Assembly (NCBI GenBank): GCA_964384825.1
Contig: CAYLMM010000054.1
Coordinates: 1-18,049 of the forward strand
DNA from: CAYLMM01 sp964384825
GTDB lineage: Bacteria; Krumholzibacteriota; Krumholzibacteriia; LZORAL124-64-63
DNA length: 18,049 nucleotides
Direction: 5' to 3'
A program made the translations under genes and the position numbers. This document shows, piece by piece, positions 1-6,778 of the stretch. A model generated the notes under the pieces. It made no database searches, was not told the origin of the DNA, and was given only the letters and a program-made list of their open reading frames with translations. Numbering within the stretch: the stretch's first letter is position 1; every line of letters begins with the position of its first letter.

Positions 1-110
1 GATTCGCATCCGTACCGGTTACCCGACGAGTGTCCGGAGTGTGGTTCCCATTTGGTGCGGGACGAGCAGGAGGTTGCTGTACGCTGTGTCAATGTCGCCT
101 GTCCTGCCAT
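1..110 (+). other. DNA ligase (LigA) zinc-finger coding fragment
   Basis: This stretch encodes RLPDECPECGSHLVRD followed by RCVNVACPA. Spacing of the four cysteines (2, 14, 4) and the words CPxCGS and RCxNxxCPA are those of the tetracysteine zinc finger of bacterial NAD-dependent DNA ligase. In LigA the next residues should be Q followed by a helix-hairpin-helix region (HFxSRxAMDIxGLG); here they are not present. Roughly 14 of its 36 codons end in A or T, clearly more than in the sequence that follows. It is read as a displaced fragment, not a functional ligase. Confidence 0.6.
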
Positions 111-1179
111 GGTGGACACCCAGCTGATGGCCCGCCACTGGATCCAGGCCAATGTCCGGGCCGACGAACTCGTGCTGCAGGAATCCTACGGCGTCCATCT
201 GATGACCCCTTCGCGGCGCAGTTCGATCGCGGCCTCCGATCTGTACCGCGCGGCGTCGGAACCGATGCGGCGGCGCTTCGACGCCATCCCGGCCCGGCAC
301 CTGACCACCATCCCCCTGCTGGTCAGCGGCTCCTACAGGATCCGTCTGGAGGACGACCACGGCCGGGTCGAGGAATTCACGCCCTTCGCCCACGGATCCG
401 ACCTCGCGGCCGCCTTCTACGATCCCCGGCTTCTGGACGGTGTCGACTACGTGCTGACCAGCGGCGCGGTGCGCGAGCGCTTCGCCGGAAACCCCGGCCG
501 TTATCCCGCCCAGGCCCGGTTCTACGCCCTGCTGGACGATGCGGCGGCCGTCGCCGCCCGGTTCCGGCCCGGGGGCGCGGTGGACGGTCCGGCCATCGTC
601 ATCTACCGCCTCGACGACAGGTTCCGGAAGAATCTGCGCTCCACCTTCGGCGAACTCGGTCCGTACTGGTGGACCGCGCCCGTTCCCGAGGCCTTCCGCG
701 GGGAAATGGCGCGGCGTCTGGATTCCCCCCCGACAGCGCAGCCGGGATCGCCCGGCGGCCCCGACGGCGAACCGGCGCCCTGGGTCCACACCCTCGACCG
801 GATCTTCCTGCGCCGGGTCCGTCCCTTCGCGCTCGAGCTGTCGATGAGCCTGCTGGAGAACGGTCGGCCGTCCCCCGCCCGCAATCTGGCCGTCTCGCTG
901 CTGATGATGCAGCCCGATCTGGTCACCGCGTCGCTGATCGAGGCCCGGGCCGCGGCCCGGCTCGACCTCTGGGCCGAATCCCTGCCGCTGCTGGAGCGGA
1001 GCCTGAGATCCCTGCCCGGGAATTCGGAGTCCGCCCTGAGGCTGCGGCTGGAGAAGGCGCGCTGTCTGGCCATGACCGGGGACATCGCCGGCGCACGCGC
1101 CGAATGCGCGGCCCTGGCGAAAAGCGGCGGCCCCGTCGCCGGAACCGCCGCCCGCATGCTGGCCGATCTGGGGGGGTGA
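1..1179 (+). CDS. Partial, apparently chimeric ORF: LigA zinc finger joined to glycosyltransferase-like C-terminal region
   Basis: The frame is open from the window edge, so the 392 visible residues are a C-terminal part; an internal TTG at 52 could start a shorter version but has no clear reason to be real. Residues 11-36 form a zinc finger C-x2-C-x14-C-x4-C with CPECGSHLV and RCVNVACPA, which is the NAD-dependent DNA ligase pattern. From about residue 38 the text changes: DTQLMARHWIQANV, then YVLTSGAVRERF and IVIYRLDDRF, which resemble the soluble tail after the membrane domain of GT39/RgtA-like glycosyltransferases. The last ~100 residues look like TPR-type helices. No membrane segments are visible. 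Codons before ~110 are less G/C-ending than those after. The ORF is certain; the glycosyltransferase assignment is a resemblance only, and the joint may be an assembly artefact or a contig end. Confidence 0.5.
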   Translation, partial: DSHPYRLPDECPECGSHLVRDEQEVAVRCVNVACPAMVDTQLMARHWIQANVRADELVLQESYGVHLMTPSRRSSIAASDLYRAASEPMRRRFDAIPARHLTTIPLLVSGSYRIRLEDDHGRVEEFTPFAHGSDLAAAFYDPRLLDGVDYVLTSGAVRERFAGNPGRYPAQARFYALLDDAAAVAARFRPGGAVDGPAIVIYRLDDRFRKNLRSTFGELGPYWWTAPVPEAFRGEMARRLDSPPTAQPGSPGGPDGEPAPWVHTLDRIFLRRVRPFALELSMSLLENGRPSPARNLAVSLLMMQPDLVTASLIEARAAARLDLWAESLPLLERSLRSLPGNSESALRLRLEKARCLAMTGDIAGARAECAALAKSGGPVAGTAARMLADLGG

Positions 1180-1206
1180 TCCCCGCCCCCGCCGGGCGCG
1201 GGATCA
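1177..1206. terminator. Inverted repeat spanning both convergent stop codons; possible bidirectional terminator
   Basis: TGATCCC at 1177-1183 is complementary to GGGATCA at 1200-1206, with a further CGCCC/GGGCG pairing inside separated by a one-base bulge, giving a stem of about 12 pairs. The outer TGA is the stop of the plus-strand gene and the outer TCA is the stop of the minus-strand cyclophilin gene. There is no T-tract on either side, so intrinsic termination is plausible but not shown. Confidence 0.45.
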
Positions 1207-1926
1207 GCGCCGGATGCTGGTCCCGGCCTGTTCCTTCTCCCAGGCCTGCCGCTCCGCTTCGGTCAACCGGTCGACGCCCTCGAGGATCGTCACCCCGAGC
1301 AGGTTCACCCTGTCCAACGGATTGTCCCGGGAGTCGCGGGGAACCGAGACGATGGCGTCGACGACGTCGATGCCGCGGACCACGTGGCCGAAGGCGGTGT
1401 ACTTGCCGTCCAGGGCCGGCGCCTGGGCCACGCAGATGAAGAACTGGCTGCCGGCGGAATCGGGATCCTGGGCGCGGGCCATCGACAGGGTTCCGCGCAC
1501 GTGCCGGACGCTGGAGAATTCGGCCTTCAGCCGCGCCTCGTCCCCCATCCCGACATAGCCCTTGGCGGCCAGGACCTCGTTCGCCCGGGCCAGCAGTTCC
1601 GCCTCCGGCCCGTCCAGGACATCCCGCCAGAGAGGGAAACCGCGGCCGTCGTCGGAGCGGTCCGTGTCGCGCGAATTGGGGTCGCCCCCCTGGATCATGA
1701 ACCCGGGGATGACCCGGTGGAAGGTCGTCGAATCGTAGAATCCGGTCCGGGCCAGGTGCAGGAAATTGTCCACGTGATGCGGGGCGTGCTCGCGGTCGAA
1801 GGTCACCAGGATCGCGCCCAGATCGGTGTCGATGCGGGCGAAGGTCCGGGCCTCGGCCGACGGAGCCATGAGGAATACCGGGATCAGCGCCGCGACCGCG
1901 GCGAGGGCGAACCGGAAACGCTTCAT
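1204..1926 (-). CDS. Secreted cyclophilin-type peptidyl-prolyl cis-trans isomerase
   Basis: Encodes 240 residues. Residues 1-26 are a signal peptide (MKRFRF, hydrophobic core, APSAEA with cleavage likely after Ala26), so the enzyme should act in the periplasm, catalysing proline isomerisation during folding of exported proteins. The cyclophilin fold is clear: FHRVIPGFMIQGGDP at 69-83 with the catalytic Arg at 71, GTLSMARA near 145-152, GSQFFI at 159-164 and LDGKYTAFG at 172-180. Compared with PpiA-type proteins there is about 30 extra residues between GGDP and GTLSM (roughly 87-137). The start is supported by AAGGAG about 9 bases upstream. It is convergent with the gene at 1-1179 and divergent from the PLP enzyme at 2112, and appears to be transcribed alone. 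The family is certain; the specific client proteins are unknown. Confidence 0.93.
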   Translation of the reverse strand: MKRFRFALAAVAALIPVFLMAPSAEARTFARIDTDLGAILVTFDREHAPHHVDNFLHLARTGFYDSTTFHRVIPGFMIQGGDPNSRDTDRSDDGRGFPLWRDVLDGPEAELLARANEVLAAKGYVGMGDEARLKAEFSSVRHVRGTLSMARAQDPDSAGSQFFICVAQAPALDGKYTAFGHVVRGIDVVDAIVSVPRDSRDNPLDRVNLLGVTILEGVDRLTEAERQAWEKEQAGTSIRR

Positions 1927-1977
1927 TGCTGCGATCTCCTTTGCGGGAACGGGTCGGTGCGGGTGGAAACGCGTCCA

Positions 1978-2006
1978 TCGATAACACCGGAACGCGGCGA
2001 CGGCAA
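1978..2006 (-). promoter_or_regulatory. Candidate sigma70-type promoter for the cyclophilin gene
   Basis: On the minus strand TTGCCG (2006-2001) and TATCGA (1983-1978) are separated by 17 bases, and the -10 box is preceded by TGT, an extended -10 feature. The start codon lies about 50 bases downstream. The match is only partial. Confidence 0.35.
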
Positions 2007-2034
2007 CGATGGTTCCGGGGATCGAGCCCGGCGG

Positions 2035-2063
2035 TTGCGCCCGCCGCCCGCGTCCCGCATACT
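2035..2063 (+). promoter_or_regulatory. Candidate sigma70-type promoter for the cysteine desulfurase-like gene
   Basis: TTGCGC at 2035-2040 and CATACT at 2058-2063 are exactly 17 bases apart, about 50 bases upstream of the ATG at 2112. CATACT is one of the few A/T-containing hexamers in this very GC-rich gap. Confidence 0.4.
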
Positions 2064-2111
2064 TCGACCGCGCCGCCCGCCGTCCCCTCCCCCCCGCGCC
2101 GGAGGTCGCCG

Positions 2112-3293
2112 ATGCCCGATCTGATCTATCTGGACAACGCCGCCACTTCCTGGCCCAAGCCGCCGGCCGTCCTCGAGGCCATGACCGGATTCGCCCGCGG
2201 GATGGGCGTCAATCCGGGGCGGTCCGGCTTCGACCTGGCCCTGCAGGCGGGCGCGGCGATCGACCGAGTGCGCCGGGAGCTGGCCCGGTTCTTCGCCCTG
2301 CCCGGCGACGATCCCGACCGCCTGGTCTTCGCATCCAACGCCACCGACGCCCTTAACACGGCCCTCCAGGGCGTCTGCCTGCCCGGCGACCACGTCGTCT
2401 CGACCGTCCTGGAGCACAACTCGGTGCTGCGCCCCCTGGAGATGCTCGCCCGCGCCGGCGTCATCACATACGACCTGGCCCCCTGCGACGGCGACGGCTA
2501 CGTCGATCCGGACGAGATCGCGCGGCTGATCCGGCCGGGCACCCGGCTGGTCGCGGCGACCCACGGCTCGAACGTCCTGGGCACCATCCAGCCGATCGCC
2601 GAGATCGGGGCGGTCTGCCGCGAGCGGGGCGTGCTGCTGGCGGTCGACGCGGCCCAGACCGCAGGCCAGACCGACATCGACATGGGCGCGATGGGAATCG
2701 ACCTGCTGGCCTTCACAGGGCACAAGTCGCTGCTCGGCCCCACGGGCACCGGCGGGCTCGGCGTCGGACCGGAGGTGCCGATCCGCTCCACGCGCTGGGG
2801 CGGCACCGGCGTCCGCTCGGCCGAACGCGGGCATCCGGAACAGTTCCCCTACCGGCTGGAGGCGGGGACGCTCAACGGGGCCGGAATCGCGGGCCTGGGC
2901 GCCGGCCTCGGAACGATCGCCGAACGCGGCGGCCCGGCGGCGATCCGCGACGCCGAGATGCTGCTGGCCCGGAGGCTGCGCGAGGGGCTGGAGGCGATCG
3001 AAGGTATCGAGACGATCGGCAAGTGGCGACGGGGAGCCTGCCTGCCGGTCTTCTGCTGCACCGTGCAGGGGCTGGATCCGGCGGATGTCGGCACGCTGCT
3101 CGACGTGGATCACGGAATCGGCGTGCGCACCGGCCTGCACTGCGCCCCGCTGGCCCACGCCGCCCTCGGAGCCGCGCCGCGAGGCGGGATCCGTTTCAGC
3201 GTCGGAGCCGGCAACGTCGAGGCCGACATCGACGCGGCCCTTGCGGCGATGGAGGAGATCGCGACGCTCGGCCGCCGGCGCGGCCGTTCCTGA
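2112..3293 (+). CDS. Cysteine desulfurase-family aminotransferase class V (PLP enzyme)
   Basis: Encodes 393 residues of a fold-type I PLP enzyme of the class V/NifS-SufS group. Visible landmarks are YLDNAATSWPKP at 6-17, the cofactor-contacting VDAAQ with Asp179, the Schiff-base lysine in FTGHKS at Lys205, and the loop RTGLHCAPLAH with the likely persulfide-carrying Cys344. The RTGLHCAP version and overall length match the 'cysteine desulfurase family protein' subgroup better than IscS; the expected reaction is sulfur (or selenium) release from cysteine with transfer through Cys344. No iron-sulfur scaffold, tRNA thiolation or selenium gene is adjacent, so the acceptor is unknown. ATG at 2112 is chosen because GGAGG lies 6 bases before it and the protein begins with the conserved YLDNAATS; the frame stays open upstream to 1926 without a better start. 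It is monocistronic and divergent from the cyclophilin gene. Confidence 0.88.
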   Translation: MPDLIYLDNAATSWPKPPAVLEAMTGFARGMGVNPGRSGFDLALQAGAAIDRVRRELARFFALPGDDPDRLVFASNATDALNTALQGVCLPGDHVVSTVLEHNSVLRPLEMLARAGVITYDLAPCDGDGYVDPDEIARLIRPGTRLVAATHGSNVLGTIQPIAEIGAVCRERGVLLAVDAAQTAGQTDIDMGAMGIDLLAFTGHKSLLGPTGTGGLGVGPEVPIRSTRWGGTGVRSAERGHPEQFPYRLEAGTLNGAGIAGLGAGLGTIAERGGPAAIRDAEMLLARRLREGLEAIEGIETIGKWRRGACLPVFCCTVQGLDPADVGTLLDVDHGIGVRTGLHCAPLAHAALGAAPRGGIRFSVGAGNVEADIDAALAAMEEIATLGRRRGRS

Positions 3294-3318
3294 CCGGCCC
3301 GGCCCGGCCCGGCGCACG

Positions 3319-3346
3319 AAAAAGGGGGACCCGGGCGGGTCCCCCT
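3319..3346 (-). terminator. Intrinsic terminator of the OmpA/MotB-like lipoprotein gene
   Basis: A perfect 9-pair stem (GGGGGACCC at 3324-3332 with GGGTCCCCC at 3337-3345) closes a 4-base loop. Read on the minus strand the stem is followed by TTTTT (3323-3319), the classical signal. It lies 26 bases past the lipoprotein stop and between convergent genes; the stem could also stop plus-strand transcripts, though that side lacks a T-tract. Confidence 0.85.
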
Positions 3347-3372
3347 CGTTCCATCGACTGTCGGTCGAGGCT

Positions 3373-4002
3373 CTAGGCCTCGGGCTTGTGCAGGACGATC
3401 TGCACGAAGCGGTTGGCCTTGCGGCCCTCGGGCGTGTCGTTGTCGGCCACCGGATGGAACGGGCCGTAGCTGACGACCGCGAAGCGCGTGGCGTCCATGT
3501 CCAGATCGTTGGTCAGGAAACGGACCACGGCGGCCGCGCGGGCGGCGCCCAGCTCCCAGTTGGTCGGCCAGACTTCGATCCAGTCCAGGCTGACCTTCTT
3601 GTTGTCGGTGTAGCCCTCGACGAAGACGTCCCACTCGGGATACTCGTTGACGGCGTCCCGCAGGGCCTCGAGGGTCGGGACCATCGTATCGAGGATCATC
3701 ACCTGGCCGGAAGCGAACATGACGTTCTCCGGCACGCGGACCATCACGACCTCGTTGATCTGCTCGATCAGGACGTCCTTCTCGGCCTCGATCTTCTCGA
3801 TGTTCTCGCGCAGCTGATCGGCCAGCTGCTCGGCCTCGGCGATCTTGGCCTCGCGATCGGCGACCTGCTCGTTCAGGCCGGCGATCTGCTGTTCCTGGTC
3901 GGCGATGATGGCCTTGTAGTCCTTGCAGGGGGCGCAACCGCTCAGAACGGCGAACGCCACGGCCAGGACCGCAATGACGGCGACTTTGTTCGAGATCCTC
4001 AT
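3373..4002 (-). CDS. OmpA/MotB-family lipoprotein
   Basis: Encodes 209 residues. Residues 1-22 form a lipoprotein signal peptide ending in the lipobox LSGC, so Cys23 should be lipidated and the protein anchored in a membrane. Residues ~29-85 are charged and repetitive (Q, E, K, A rich) and should form a coiled coil. Residues ~86-206 are an OmpA-C peptidoglycan-binding domain: GYTDNKK with Asp133, TNWELGAARAAAVVRFL with Arg155, SYGPFHP and GRKANRFVQI. The NWELGAARA wording is closer to MotB-type than to Pal-type domains, yet there is no MotB transmembrane helix. The likely role is tethering the envelope to peptidoglycan. ATG at 4002 is preferred over the longer frame to 4047 because AAGGAG sits 8 bases upstream and the signal peptide starts there. 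A strong terminator follows. No flagellar or Tol genes are nearby. Confidence 0.88.
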   Translation of the reverse strand: MRISNKVAVIAVLAVAFAVLSGCAPCKDYKAIIADQEQQIAGLNEQVADREAKIAEAEQLADQLRENIEKIEAEKDVLIEQINEVVMVRVPENVMFASGQVMILDTMVPTLEALRDAVNEYPEWDVFVEGYTDNKKVSLDWIEVWPTNWELGAARAAAVVRFLTNDLDMDATRFAVVSYGPFHPVADNDTPEGRKANRFVQIVLHKPEA

Positions 4003-4189
4003 CTTGATCACTCCTTGGGAGACAGCGGCGGCGCCGCGCGACTCCATCCGCTTGGGGTTCCGCCTCTTCCTTTGATCGACGGGGCTGAACGGGGAGATGC
4101 GGTTCGCCCGCCGAGCGGCCTTTACGTCAATCGAGCATCAATCTAACCCGTATCCACGGCGCGGGAAAGCGTTTTTTCGGCGGTCCGGC

Positions 4190-5368
4190 TCACGGCCGCA
4201 ACCGATCCGCCCGGCGCGGAAACGGCGCGGCGTCCCCGGGATCGTCCAGACCGCAGATCCATGCGGTCGCCGTCTCGACGTACAGCACGAATCCGGCGGA
4301 GGGGAATCCCCCGTACCGCCGCAGATCCTCCGCCATCCCGGCTTCGGGCGCGCCGGTCCCTCGGTCCGGGTCGGCGCACCCCGGCGATACAGCAAGAACC
4401 GGTCCCGCGACGCCGGGCAGTTGCAGCGATGCGCCTTCGGGCTGGTCGGGAGGCCCGGAAACCAGGAAATGCGGGCCTTTCCGGGGGGAAGACGCGCCCT
4501 CGGCCGGCAGACGGGCTACGGCGCCGCCCAGGAAGGCGAGCAGGCCGGTCCCGTCCCTTGCCAGGGTTTCGACCAGCAGGGATCGATTCCGGTCGAATAC
4601 GCGGCCGACGACCCCGCGGATCATTCTCTCGGCCAGATCGATCATCTCGACCGGCCGCGCCCACGCGGCCTCGGCCTCGACGGTCCAGAACTCGGTCGGC
4701 GCTCCGGCCGGCCGCGCGACGGCCCGATGCCGGGGACCGTAGGCGTAGACTTTTCCCAGCGCGGCGGCTCCGGCCGTCAGATGAGACCGCGCGGAGGCCG
4801 CGAGCCGGGCCCGGTCGCCGAAATAGTCGACCGCGAACCGGGGCTCGCCCTGCGGATCGGGATCCGCTGTCAGGACCGGCGGATCGAAGGCCGTGTACCC
4901 CTCCCGCTCCAGGAAATCCCGCACGCCGCCGACCAGGGCCGCGCGGATGATCAGCACCGCCCGCCGCCGCCTGTCCCGCAGATGCAGATGCCGGAGATCG
5001 GCGGCCGGGGCGCCGGGAACGGAAAGTCCTTCGTCATCGTCGCCGGCGTAGGGCGCGGGACGTTCGGGAGCGATGCCGACCGGTTCGATGGCGTCGACCC
5101 GGATCTCGCAACCCGTCCGCGCCCGGGGTTCGGCGACCACCCGCCCGGCCACCGTCAGGCTGGATTCCGGCGGAAGGGTCCGGCCCGTCTCCCACGCCGC
5201 GTCGCCCACCTCGGCCCGCGAGACGACGGCCTGCACGAAGCCGGATCCGTCCCTGATCTGCAGGAACAGCAGGTTGCCCGCGCAGCTGCGATGGTGGAGC
5301 CAGCCCCGCAGGACGGCTTCACCGCCGACGCGCGCGTCGAGATCGCGGATTTCGATGAATGGAGGCAT
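4190..5368 (-). CDS. Degenerate asparaginyl-tRNA synthetase paralogue (class II aaRS-like)
   Basis: Encodes 392 residues; true AsnRS proteins are usually about 430-460. Residues ~18-98 are an OB-fold of the Asp/Asn type (VLRGWLHHRS, FLQIRDGSGFVQAVV). The class II core follows: RHLHLRDRRRRAVL at 126-139, motif 1 around FDPPVL with Pro164, VDYFG at 180-184, ALGKVYAYGP and TEFWTVEAE near 225-233, and a C-terminal AWICGLDDP plus PFPR. Key residues are missing: motif 2 reads HRAV (215 Arg kept, Glu replaced by Val217), the RHLTEFW wording is GAPTEFW, motif 3 reads VETATAW so the invariant Arg is Thr366, and the conserved EIIGG block is absent. Aminoacylation therefore looks unlikely; a repurposed RNA- or nucleotide-binding role is possible but unproven. 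ATG at 5368 has GGAG 6 bases upstream. It lies 62 bases after the M16 peptidase gene and could share its transcript. Confidence 0.8.
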   Translation of the reverse strand: MPPFIEIRDLDARVGGEAVLRGWLHHRSCAGNLLFLQIRDGSGFVQAVVSRAEVGDAAWETGRTLPPESSLTVAGRVVAEPRARTGCEIRVDAIEPVGIAPERPAPYAGDDDEGLSVPGAPAADLRHLHLRDRRRRAVLIIRAALVGGVRDFLEREGYTAFDPPVLTADPDPQGEPRFAVDYFGDRARLAASARSHLTAGAAALGKVYAYGPRHRAVARPAGAPTEFWTVEAEAAWARPVEMIDLAERMIRGVVGRVFDRNRSLLVETLARDGTGLLAFLGGAVARLPAEGASSPRKGPHFLVSGPPDQPEGASLQLPGVAGPVLAVSPGCADPDRGTGAPEAGMAEDLRRYGGFPSAGFVLYVETATAWICGLDDPGDAAPFPRRADRLRP

Positions 5369-5430
5369 GGCCGCTCCGGCCGGGAAACGGGCGACGCCGG
5401 CGCGACGTCGCGGCGTCCGGTGCGGCGAGT

Positions 5431-6771
5431 CTAGCCGTTCGCGGCGGGGCGGGCAAGAGGCGCGGCGTCGCCGCCGGGGCGATGCAGGGCGATCAGCATC
5501 CGGTCGGGATCGCAATAGCGGGCCGCGCATTCCAGCAGGATGTCGCGGTCGACCGCGTCGACCAGCGCCACGAGCTCCGCGGCGGGGATGAAGCGCCCGT
5601 GATGGATCTCGTCCTTGGCGGCGCGGCTCATCTGGTTGTAGGAGCCCTCGAGCGAGAAGATGAGCTGCGACTTGATCTGGGCGCGATTGCTCTCGACCTC
5701 CTCCTCGGTGACGCCGTCGCGCAGCAGGCGGGCGTACTCCCCGCGCACGACCTCTTCGAGGCGGCCGGCCTTGGCCGGCGAGCACGAGCCCGCGCAGCTG
5801 ACCAGGCCGATGTCCCGTCCCATGTCGGTGTAGCTGTAGATGGAGTAGGCCAGTCCCTCGCGCTCGCGGACGGCCTGGAACAGGCGGCTCGACATGCCGC
5901 CGCCGAGCAGGTTCGAAAGCAGCACCAGCGGGATGCGGTCGGGATGACGGTAGCTGACCGCCAGATTGCCCATCTCGAAATAGCACTGCTGCAGCGGACC
6001 CTCGAGAACCAGCCGGTCACCGTCGAGCAGACGAGCGCCCTCGGTCACGTCGCCCGCGGCCGCGAAGGGCGCCTGGTCGGGCCGCGGCGGCCGGGGCTCG
6101 CCGGCGCCGGCGGGCACGGCGGCCGCGCCGAAATGCTCGAGCACGATCTCCCGGGTCCGCGGGCCGACGTTGCCGCCGAGCGCGATGACGATGTCCGGAC
6201 CGCAGAAGAACCGGGAATGCTCGCGACGCAGCTGGTCCGAACCGAACGAGCGCACCGTCTCGGGAGCGCCGAGGATCGGCCGGCTGCGGGGATGGCCGTG
6301 GAAGATCTGGGCCGCGAAGGCGTCGTGGAGCAGGTCCTCGGGAGTGTCGCGGGCCTCCTGGATCTCCTCGCAGACGACATCCTGCTCCAGGGCGATCATC
6401 GCCGGATCGAAGGCCGGGCGCAGCAGCATGTCGGCCAGGACCTCCGCCGCGGACGCGAAATACTCGGGCAGCACCCGCATCGTGAACGCGACGTGATCCT
6501 TGGTGGTGAAGGCGTCCAGGGCGACGCCGAGGGCGTCGAAGGCCGCGGCGAGTTCGTAGGCCGAACGCCGGGTCGAGCCCTTGAAGACGATGTGTTCAAG
6601 AAAATGGACGAGACCGCCGAGGCCGGCGGGCTCGTCCTGGGCGCCGTGGCGCAGCCACACCCCGCAGGAGACGGAGTGGGCGGAGGACTGCGGGACGGTC
6701 AGCAGGACCGTCCCGTTGTCCAGTTCCTCCCGCAGAGGGGGGGATTCGTGCTGGTAGGGACCGAGATTCAT
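5431..6771 (-). CDS. M16-family (pitrilysin-like) zinc metallopeptidase
   Basis: Encodes 446 residues, the length of a single M16B-type subunit related to mitochondrial processing peptidase beta. The inverted zinc motif HFLEH is at 56-60, and the downstream acidic ligand region VVCEEIQEARDTPEDL is at ~132-146. The second, non-catalytic half contains the family block LVLLSNLLGGGMSSRLFQAVREREGLAYSIY, whose parts are easily recognised near residues 283-313. No signal peptide is visible, so the enzyme probably acts in the cytoplasm on peptides or small proteins. It begins 7 bases after the pnp stop codon and has only a weak AGGG ahead of its ATG, which suggests translation coupled to pnp. The order rpsO-pnp-M16 peptidase is widely conserved in bacteria (ymxG/mlpA in Bacillus). 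Catalytic residues appear intact. Confidence 0.92.
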   Translation of the reverse strand: MNLGPYQHESPPLREELDNGTVLLTVPQSSAHSVSCGVWLRHGAQDEPAGLGGLVHFLEHIVFKGSTRRSAYELAAAFDALGVALDAFTTKDHVAFTMRVLPEYFASAAEVLADMLLRPAFDPAMIALEQDVVCEEIQEARDTPEDLLHDAFAAQIFHGHPRSRPILGAPETVRSFGSDQLRREHSRFFCGPDIVIALGGNVGPRTREIVLEHFGAAAVPAGAGEPRPPRPDQAPFAAAGDVTEGARLLDGDRLVLEGPLQQCYFEMGNLAVSYRHPDRIPLVLLSNLLGGGMSSRLFQAVREREGLAYSIYSYTDMGRDIGLVSCAGSCSPAKAGRLEEVVRGEYARLLRDGVTEEEVESNRAQIKSQLIFSLEGSYNQMSRAAKDEIHHGRFIPAAELVALVDAVDRDILLECAARYCDPDRMLIALHRPGGDAAPLARPAANG

Positions 6772-6778
6772 CGGTGCC

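Noticed and set aside
30..1439. Long open frame of 469 codons overlapping the first gene in another frame
   Set aside because: The translation is Arg/Pro/Gly-rich low-information sequence typical of an off-frame reading of GC-rich DNA and shows no family motif.
2013..2033. T-arm-like hairpin on the minus strand (CCGGG, CTCGATC, CCCGG) suggesting a tRNA or tRNA fragment
   Set aside because: No matching acceptor, D or anticodon arms are found upstream, the loop lacks the TT of TTCGA, and no direct-repeat attachment site is visible.
4003..4189. Search for a promoter of the lipoprotein gene (TTGACG and TAGATT present on the minus strand)
   Set aside because: The two boxes are in the wrong order and spacing, so no convincing promoter could be assigned in this gap.
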